Positions 36,801-40,741 of a stretch of DNA of 40,741 nt are shown here, piece by piece. How positions within the stretch are numbered: the first letter of the stretch is position 1; every line of letters begins with the position of its first letter. The DNA comes from an endosymbiont of Lamellibrachia barhami (GTDB lineage Bacteria > Pseudomonadota > Gammaproteobacteria > Chromatiales > Chromatiaceae). The stretch is from NCBI RefSeq assembly GCF_011947365.2, contig NZ_JAAVSH020000001.1, forward strand, positions 3,056,455 through 3,097,195, given 5' to 3'. A program made the position numbers and the translations under genes. Under the pieces are notes generated by a model that did not search any database, was not told the origin of the DNA, and saw only the letters and a list, made by a program, of their open reading frames with translations.

Positions 36801-37501
36801 CCCACCACCCAGCCATTTGCCGCGTCGACAAAATGGACAGAGAACAGATCGGGGATTTTCTTTTCAACTTCAACAACCGGTTCGATAGCAGACTGAACCG
36901 GTGACGGCTCTACTGGCTCCACCTTGCCTGTCGGTTGAACCTCTTGTACACGCTGCTCCTGACTGACATCAGGCTCTGTCGGCTCCGGTACTTTTTTGGG
37001 CGGAACCTTCTTCGTCAGAGGTGGGCGCTTGTCCACCGCTGCATTGGCGGTTGAGATCAGGGACGGTAATTCCGGCTGCCATTGCAGATCACAGCGGTCT
37101 GTTACCTCCTCTGGAATCTCCGGCCCACCGGGAAAGGTCTGAGGCGCCCAGCAGTTGCCGCCATCGCGACTGTGAAGGATCAGCCCCTCACTGCCCACCA
37201 CCCAAAGATGTGCGCCATCCGGCAGCACATACAGGTCGTTGAGACTCTGCGCAATGACCGGCAGACGTTTGAAGGCGTTCCGCTCAATGGGGTAAAGCAG
37301 GAAATCGATGCCGGAGGGTTCGTGAAAAACATCGTGATAGGGCTTCTGGGTCAGGGCCAGCCAGGAGACGGCGATGAAGGCGGCCAGCAGCAGGAGAACC
37401 GATAGCGCCCGCTGACGCGCACTACTCAGATTCAAACCTGGAAGTCGTAAACCAGGCTCAGAGGACGAAGGCGCCTCTTCCTTTTCAGGCGCAGCACTCA
37501 C
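33833..37501 (-). CDS. Seven-bladed Ycf48-like propeller fused to a KAP-family P-loop NTPase
   Basis: A 1222-residue membrane protein. TM1 is at about 32-50. A periplasmic part (51-482) follows, with seven Ycf48-type repeats, each ending in a DGG.-x-W motif (first at about 100-118, the others from 222 to 457); a Pro/Glu-rich insert separates blade one from the rest. TM2 is at 483-503. The KAP NTPase core then has Walker A G563-EWGSGKSS and Walker B MVIFIDDLDR (766-775), with helices between them at about 637-655 and 702-717, as is typical of KAP proteins. Two more helices (about 903-921 and 1048-1066) enclose a second periplasmic part. The start is GTG at 37501. It heads the MoxR operon. A signalling or assembly role across the membrane is inferred. 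Confidence 0.88.
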   Translation of the reverse strand: MSAAPEKEEAPSSSEPGLRLPGLNLSSARQRALSVLLLLAAFIAVSWLALTQKPYHDVFHEPSGIDFLLYPIERNAFKRLPVIAQSLNDLYVLPDGAHLWVVGSEGLILHSRDGGNCWAPQTFPGGPEIPEEVTDRCDLQWQPELPSLISTANAAVDKRPPLTKKVPPKKVPEPTEPDVSQEQRVQEVQPTGKVEPVEPSPVQSAIEPVVEVEKKIPDLFSVHFVDAANGWVVGERGLILVTRNGGKNWAVQTSGVDGSLRKVQFSDVEHGWVLEGKKLVSGGDLLSTRDGGTTWGRTASDITAFFFLDEKRGWAVTDSGQLLATGNGGQDWRNMEVKGRLSSVQAIQFIDADRGWMMGYEGSIRATGDGGKSWTILKRGTRVLLTSFHFIDALNGWVIGADGILFSTEDGGTGWKQNRLGIPVSDFVKVVFSARREGWVIGDGGEILATRDGGENWFPQASGDTVLQLDQNSDRQSVQYRRYLAPWYGLVVSLLVFLTFLAVRPLPEKTRSTTVADMLATDRPLQPGDKNRDVLDLNRVADDLFTFLNNRNTDAPFTLAVTGEWGSGKSSLMELLRGRLRTAGFRPVWFNAWHHQQGEQLLASLFAHIREQAIPGWLQRGGLQFRLRLAARRGLRHWFFYAIALVIFCATVAYYRQHLQDIANGLAHLLRHPESWWKAYGDWLGDLIAQPIKSVIETKTETWVAIFGLGAPLLAMLRSVKGFAINPARLLTINPDKRGRKGLDPGARGRFANEFRDVTQCLPRKMVIFIDDLDRCSKENLIDILENVNFLATSGECFLVLGMSQRWVISCVALKYKELAEEMARETPEDGNDLEMRREFARNYLEKMINIEVPMPEMEESAASALMHSAEPAVETVPHQDWRGYLRFILTRVRYLAPQIRRLVPYAVLAMAVGYGSWFGMSIPDKTPPIMKSWPLGAVTLDEIKTGKTTLRLIEEKARLKPGFKLELEGQPKVLEKGVELASYGVEGARVSLLLKQVQDEDESGTGQTSGPTASQSGLDDPQGRWLRGGSDGPAFSAPDRLSERSTPWLVWLLALLGIGALIYAGRLEENEAREDSPEFTKALEIWLPWIMGRQTTPRRVKRYLNLVRFFGIRLRRQVKEPTMVALSAIHYFNERWLSDDDKFAKVLDGKLDELFDELMEGESLSLQAGALKQEMATAVEEFQAWVNSLGEQSPDNPRGIWPPSESDRKAVMAILPKRETE

Positions 37502-37689
37502 AAGCAGGTTCCACGACGCAACACAACCGTCCCCTCTATCCGATCATCCTATACAGGAAAATCTAGCACAGGAAACCACAATTAATAGATAAAATCATGG
37601 CACTGGGTTTCACCTATGATTGTGTGACAGGCGGGAGAAACCTCCCCCAAAAACCTACTCAAACATCCCAACAACTCTTGGAGAGCGTG

Positions 37690-38106
37690 ATGAACGACCG
37701 CCGTCAATTTTTGAAGAACAGCCTGCTGGCATCCGCAGGCCTGGCCCTGGCCCCATTGAGCAGCGCAACCGCCGGCAGTATGGACGGCCTGCCTCAGGGC
37801 CTGATCTATACGCAAGCAAACCCCGGCATGTGGGGTAAAAAGGTGGGCGGTCATCTGCCCAGGGTTTCAGTGGATGGAGACAAGGTGGGCGTCTTCACCA
37901 AACACGGCATGTCTGAGAAGCACTTCATCGTGCGCCACACCATCGTCGCACACAACGGCAAGGTACTCGGCAGCAAGACCTTCTCACCGGAGGATGAGGA
38001 GGCCCGCTCCAGCCACACCATCCCGGCGGAGTATCGCGGCCAAAAACTCTACGCCACCAGCTTCTGCAACAAGCACGATATGTGGGTTGCTGAATTTACG
38101 GCCTGA
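37690..38106 (+). CDS. Tat-exported superoxide reductase (desulfoferrodoxin-like)
   Basis: A 138-residue protein with a twin-arginine signal (DRRQFLKNSLL) followed by a superoxide reductase-like domain. The Fe(His)4Cys ligands can be placed as H55, H72, H78, C126 and H129, with the family spacing (H-x5-H and C-x2-H in SFCNKHDMW). There is no N-terminal rubredoxin-like iron site, so it is a class II-type protein. It would reduce superoxide to peroxide in the periplasm. ATG at 37690 has GGAGAGCG upstream. Divergent from the KAP gene. Confidence 0.85.
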   Translation: MNDRRQFLKNSLLASAGLALAPLSSATAGSMDGLPQGLIYTQANPGMWGKKVGGHLPRVSVDGDKVGVFTKHGMSEKHFIVRHTIVAHNGKVLGSKTFSPEDEEARSSHTIPAEYRGQKLYATSFCNKHDMWVAEFTA

Positions 38107-38113
38107 TCCTCAC

Positions 38114-38190
38114 AGTCTTTTGCCTGATCCGCTACGCTTGATCATGCCTACGGCTTATTCGATTGAATCTCTGACGGTACCATCCAACAG
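38114..38190. repeat. Direct repeat of the DUF302 3' end, left copy
   Basis: About 77 bp (AGTCTTTTGCCTGATCCG through CATCCAACAG) nearly identical to 38274-38351. The right copy includes the last codons of the DUF302 gene; this left copy is a detached fragment carrying the same C-terminal codons, just past the superoxide reductase gene. Confidence 0.85.
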
Positions 38191-38220
38191 CCCGGCAGGT
38201 TAACTCAATAACCTGCCGGG
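38191..38220. terminator. Bidirectional terminator hairpin
   Basis: CCCGGCAGGTT (38191-38201) and AACCTGCCGGG (38210-38220) form a perfect 11-bp stem with an eight-base loop. It sits between the convergent superoxide reductase and DUF302 genes, framed by the two direct repeats. No long T run follows on either side. Confidence 0.75.
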
Positions 38221-38228
38221 TTCGTAGG

Positions 38229-38251
38229 CCGGTTCAAGCTTGCAGAACCGG
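38229..38251. repeat. REP-like hairpin
   Basis: CCGGTTC-aagcttgca-GAACCGG, preceded by GTAGG, forms a seven-base stem and matches the form of extragenic palindromes seen elsewhere in the window. Confidence 0.5.
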
Positions 38252-38273
38252 TAAATACCCGCTTGCTGTACCG

Positions 38274-38351
38274 AGTCTTTTGCCTGATCCGCTACGCTTG
38301 ATCATGCCTACGGGTTTACTCGATTGAATCTCTGACGATGCCATCCAGCAG
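38274..38351. repeat. Direct repeat of the DUF302 3' end, right copy
   Basis: The resident copy, overlapping the last 36 bases of the DUF302 coding region and the DNA just beyond it. It matches 38114-38190. Confidence 0.85.
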
Positions 38352-38777
38352 TTCAAGGATCTCTGCGGTCACCTTGTCCGCCTGACCTGCCAACAACTGA
38401 CTGCGGTAGGCCACATAGACCTGCTCCGGCTCATCCACCTTGACATAGACCGCGATGGTAAAGGGGCAGATCACCATGTTTTCCGGGCTAATCTGGGTCA
38501 TCTTATGGGAGATTACGGCACTGCAGAACTCCACTGATTCGGCCTTTTTGAAAACCTGCTTGTAACCAAGATCGGGACCTGTGCGATTGAGCATATCGCT
38601 GACGTGCAGGATGCCACTGACCAGCATTCCCCGCTCCTCGACCGCCATCTTGATATTGTCGATCACATCCTCATAAGCCTCATCCGCTTTGTAGATCATA
38701 ACCGGATCAGAGGCGGCTCCCCCCGCGAACACCATACCGGCAATCGACAACATCAAAGCAAGCAACAGAATTCTCAT
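38316..38777 (-). CDS. DUF302-family exported protein
   Basis: About 153 residues from the ATG at 38777, chosen because GGAG lies seven bases upstream and a signal peptide (MRILLLALMLSIAGMVFAGG) begins there. The mature part fits the DUF302 fold: AYEDVIDNIKMAVEERGMLVSG, then a conserved CSAVISHKM and CPFTIAVYVK, with two Cys. DUF302 proteins are often found in the periplasm of sulfur-oxidising bacteria; biochemical function is unknown. Confidence 0.85.
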   Translation of the reverse strand: MRILLLALMLSIAGMVFAGGAASDPVMIYKADEAYEDVIDNIKMAVEERGMLVSGILHVSDMLNRTGPDLGYKQVFKKAESVEFCSAVISHKMTQISPENMVICPFTIAVYVKVDEPEQVYVAYRSQLLAGQADKVTAEILELLDGIVRDSIE

Positions 38778-38890
38778 ACGCATTCTCCAGTTTTTACCAG
38801 CCGTTCTTCGGCGGCTTTTTACAGTCAAGGGTGGTCAGGAGACTAACGCCATCTGTTGCACTAATAAAGCCCAAAGATTCCAGATTCGGG

Positions 38891-39773
38891 GACAGCGGCA
38901 CTGCGACTGGGGCCAATACAGGATATGACTACCGATTGGCTTTTACCCGGGCATTTACGCTTCCCGACAGCTTGTCCGGAAGTTGAGTTCGATCTGCTTG
39001 GGCTGCCGAGGATCGTATGCCAATAATGGGTCAGGGAAAGCGATATTCGACGCCTGCCGAGAGGAGTTGCACAGAGTCCCTGTCAACTTCATAGCGCTCC
39101 CACTCCACCCTCAGCGCCGTTTTTTTGTTGATATGGAACTTCACCCCTGCCCCAAATACCGGATCCACGCCCTGTTTGCTATCAAAGCTGATGGGCTGAC
39201 CACCCACCTCGAATCGCGCATCGATATCTGCGTCCCAAAAAAACAGTCCCACCTTTCCGAATAGACGGAACCGCTGCGCCACCGGCAGCTCACCTACTAT
39301 CGAGGCACTGATGCCCCTGGCGGAGTACGGATGCACCCTGGCCACATCGGCCACGAATGCATCGAGGTCGCCAAAGTTGCCGCTGATACGGGATGTCACC
39401 TGGCCGAGATCAACCAGGGCCGCCTCCACCGCCAGGTTGGGATTCCACTGATATCCACCGAAGAGTTTCCAACCGATGTCGGTATCGTCCAGAGTGGTAG
39501 TGGTGGAATAGCCCAGCGCGGCCAAGCTCGCATCCAACTCGGCAGCGTCGGCAGCGGATTTTGATGCCCCGACCGAGACTCCCATGTACCAGGGTCCATC
39601 ATCAGCCTGGACGGGACGAGGAAACAGCCCTCCTCCCGTTAGCAGAAAGGCAAGCATCAGTGCCACGGGCAGTTGGGCTGAATTCGACGCCCGCAACGCC
39701 CCGGCAATCCCGAGCCAAGCCAGCAACAGCCACAGTTCCAGCCAACCAACCACCGCCCGCACCCACCATGCAT
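38891..39773. repeat. Tandem duplication with barrel gene, unit 1
   Basis: The sequence from GACAGCGGCACTGCG at 38891 onwards recurs at 39777 onwards at a constant offset of 886 bases, covering the barrel gene and the DNA on both sides of it. Unit 1 has a 5-bp loss in the GlyGly-CTERM part upstream of its barrel gene. Confidence 0.9.
39031..39657 (-). CDS. Outer-membrane beta-barrel protein, copy 1
   Basis: About 208 residues from the ATG at 39657. The signal peptide is MLAFLLTGGGLFPRPVQA. The mature part, DDGPWYMGVSVGASKS through to VQLLSAGVEYRFP, has the alternating pattern, the LFGGYQWNPNLAVEAALVDLG strand and the terminal aromatic of an eight-stranded OmpA/OmpW-like barrel. It is almost identical to copy 2. 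The frame extends upstream through a transmembrane, Trp/Leu-rich segment that is the remnant of the GlyGly-CTERM tail seen whole before copy 2, so the true start is uncertain. It lies downstream of copy 2 in transcription order. Confidence 0.85.
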   Translation of the reverse strand: MLAFLLTGGGLFPRPVQADDGPWYMGVSVGASKSAADAAELDASLAALGYSTTTTLDDTDIGWKLFGGYQWNPNLAVEAALVDLGQVTSRISGNFGDLDAFVADVARVHPYSARGISASIVGELPVAQRFRLFGKVGLFFWDADIDARFEVGGQPISFDSKQGVDPVFGAGVKFHINKKTALRVEWERYEVDRDSVQLLSAGVEYRFP

Positions 39774-39776
39774 CGG

Positions 39777-40660
39777 GACAGCGGCACTGCGACTGGGGCC
39801 AATACAGGATATGACTACCGATTGGCTTTTACCCGGGCATTTACGCTTCCCGACAGCTTGTCCGGAAGTTGAGTTCGATCTGCTTGGGCTGCCGAGGATC
39901 GTATGCCAATAATGGGTCAGGGAAAGCGATATTCGACGCCTGCCGAGAGGAGTTGCACAGAGTCTCTGTCAATTTCATAGCGTTCCCACTCCACCCTCAG
40001 CGCCATTTTTTTGTTGATATGGTATTTCACCCCTGCCCCAAATACAGGATCCACTCCCTGTTTGCTATCGAAGCTGATGGGCTGACCACCCACCTCGAAC
40101 CGCGCATCGATATCTGCGTCCCAAAAAAACAGTCCCACCTTTCCGAATAGACGGAACCGCTGGGCCACCGGCAGCTCACCCACTATCGAGGCACTGATAC
40201 CCCTGGCGGAGTACGGATGCACCCTGGCCACATCGGCTACGAATGCATCGAGGTCGCCAAAGTTGCCGCTGATGCGGGATGTCACCTGGCCGAGATCGAC
40301 CAGGGCCGCCTCCACCGCCAGGTTGGGATTCCACTGATAGCCACCGAAGAGTTTCCAACCGATGTCGGTATCGTCCAGAGTGGAGGTGGTGGAATAGCCC
40401 AGCGCAGCCAGGTTCGCATCCAGCTCGGACGCGTCGGCAGCGGATTTTGATGCCCCGACCGAGACTCCCATGTACCAGGATCCATCATCAGCCTGGGCGG
40501 GACGAGGAAACAGTCCTCCTCCCGTTAGCAGAAAGGCGAGCATCAGTGCCACCGGCAATTGGCCGAATCTTCGACGCCCGCGCAACGCTCCGGCAATCCC
40601 GAGCCAAGCCAGCAACAGCCACAGTTCCAGCCAACCAAATCCACCGCCGCCCGCACCCAC
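39777..40660. repeat. Tandem duplication with barrel gene, unit 2
   Basis: Second copy of the 886-bp unit. Its right end, within the GlyGly-CTERM tail around 40640-40660, joins DNA present once in the window. This copy keeps the longer glycine run. Confidence 0.88.
39917..40543 (-). CDS. Outer-membrane beta-barrel protein, copy 2
   Basis: About 208 residues from the ATG at 40543, with signal MLAFLLTGGGLFPRPAQA and the same barrel as copy 1; only a handful of residues differ (for example SWYM, SELDANLAAL, KYHINKKMAL, YEIDRD). The stop-free frame runs on upstream without a break through the GlyGly-CTERM-like tail to the window edge. The barrel could therefore be made as a separate protein from an internal start, or as the end of a fusion. 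GGTGG seven bases before the ATG is a weak ribosome site. Confidence 0.85.
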   Translation of the reverse strand: MLAFLLTGGGLFPRPAQADDGSWYMGVSVGASKSAADASELDANLAALGYSTTSTLDDTDIGWKLFGGYQWNPNLAVEAALVDLGQVTSRISGNFGDLDAFVADVARVHPYSARGISASIVGELPVAQRFRLFGKVGLFFWDADIDARFEVGGQPISFDSKQGVDPVFGAGVKYHINKKMALRVEWERYEIDRDSVQLLSAGVEYRFP

Positions 40661-40741
40661 CACATCTCCTCCGGTTCCAGCTTTGGCGCTGACCATGACG
40701 TTGTCCGAGTCCTCGCCCGTGCCGTCGGACAGGGTCAGGCG
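40568..40741 (-). CDS. C-terminal end of a PKD-like surface protein with GlyGly-CTERM-like tail (partial)
   Basis: The frame is open at the window edge. The first visible residues, RLTLSDGTGEDSDNVMVSA, look like the last strands of a PKD or similar Ig-like domain. A glycine run (GAGGGGFG), a hydrophobic helix (WLELWLLLAWLGIAGAL) and a basic cluster (RGRRR) follow. This is the layout of GlyGly-CTERM sorting tails, normally cleaved by rhombosortase. Oddly, no stop follows the basic cluster and the frame goes straight into the barrel gene. Confidence 0.65.

Noticed and set aside
33833-37501. KAP ATPase as an anti-phage defence gene
   Set aside because: KAP proteins do occur in defence, but here the neighbours are an envelope operon and no defence partner is nearby, so defence is not claimed.
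38891-38991. Plus-strand coding remnant reading DSGTATGANTGYDYRLAFT next to the barrel duplication
   Set aside because: The reading is protein-like but short, lies in the 3' flank of the barrel gene, and is repeated only because the unit is duplicated.

Overview
The window looks like a chromosomal segment of a marine-type, probably sulfur-oxidising gammaproteobacterium (Chromatiales / Sedimenticola / Thiodiazotropha-like). This is inferred from the housekeeping genes (leuA, rimI, pssA, family 4 UDG), the REP-like hairpins and RAYT remnant, and the c-type cytochrome content. No rRNA, tRNA, CRISPR array or intact insertion sequence was seen.

Layout. 1-5.7 kb: a frameshifted secreted-protein gene, an inverted-repeat element, a small membrane protein, a chemoreceptor, a tandem PilJ-N sensor-like protein and a Nudix hydrolase. 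5.8-11.8 kb: a SprA-like putative metalloprotease, then a minus-strand run of rimI, UDG, leuA (with a Leu-rich leader peptide and possible attenuator), pssA and a DUF58 gene. 11.8-12.1 kb: a decayed REP-associated transposase bounded by a perfect 23-bp inverted repeat, one arm of which forms the start of the DUF58 gene. 12.2-27.1 kb: an accessory island dominated by c-type cytochromes. 27.1-37.5 kb: a seven-gene minus-strand operon running from a propeller-KAP ATPase through BPSS1780, RDD, SpoIIM, DUF4129 and DUF4350 to MoxR. 37.6-40.7 kb: a Tat-exported superoxide reductase, a DUF302 protein, and two tandem copies of an outer-membrane barrel gene lying in frame behind a GlyGly-CTERM-like tail.

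Central system (14.5-24.7 kb, + strand). The genes encode an NHL-propeller lipoprotein, a tetraheme cytochrome resembling OmcE-type nanowire subunits, a triheme lipoprotein, a c7-type triheme cytochrome, a 675-residue putative outer-membrane barrel, a second NHL lipoprotein and a 12-heme secreted cytochrome. Together they look like an extracellular electron transfer conduit: periplasmic and lipid-anchored hemes, a barrel across the outer membrane, and an outer multiheme protein or filament. A 2311-bp tandem duplication inside the cluster has kept both tetraheme and both triheme-lipoprotein genes intact, while the trapped NHL copy has decayed through many indels and the first c7 copy is truncated.

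The island separates MoxR from DUF58, two genes that normally sit side by side and here still point the same way. The cytochrome cluster therefore probably entered, or was moved into, a conserved MoxR-DUF58 operon. Two unusual fusions stand out: a diheme cytochrome joined to a SixA-like histidine phosphatase that lacks its catalytic histidine, and a seven-bladed Ycf48-like propeller joined through the membrane to a KAP P-loop NTPase.
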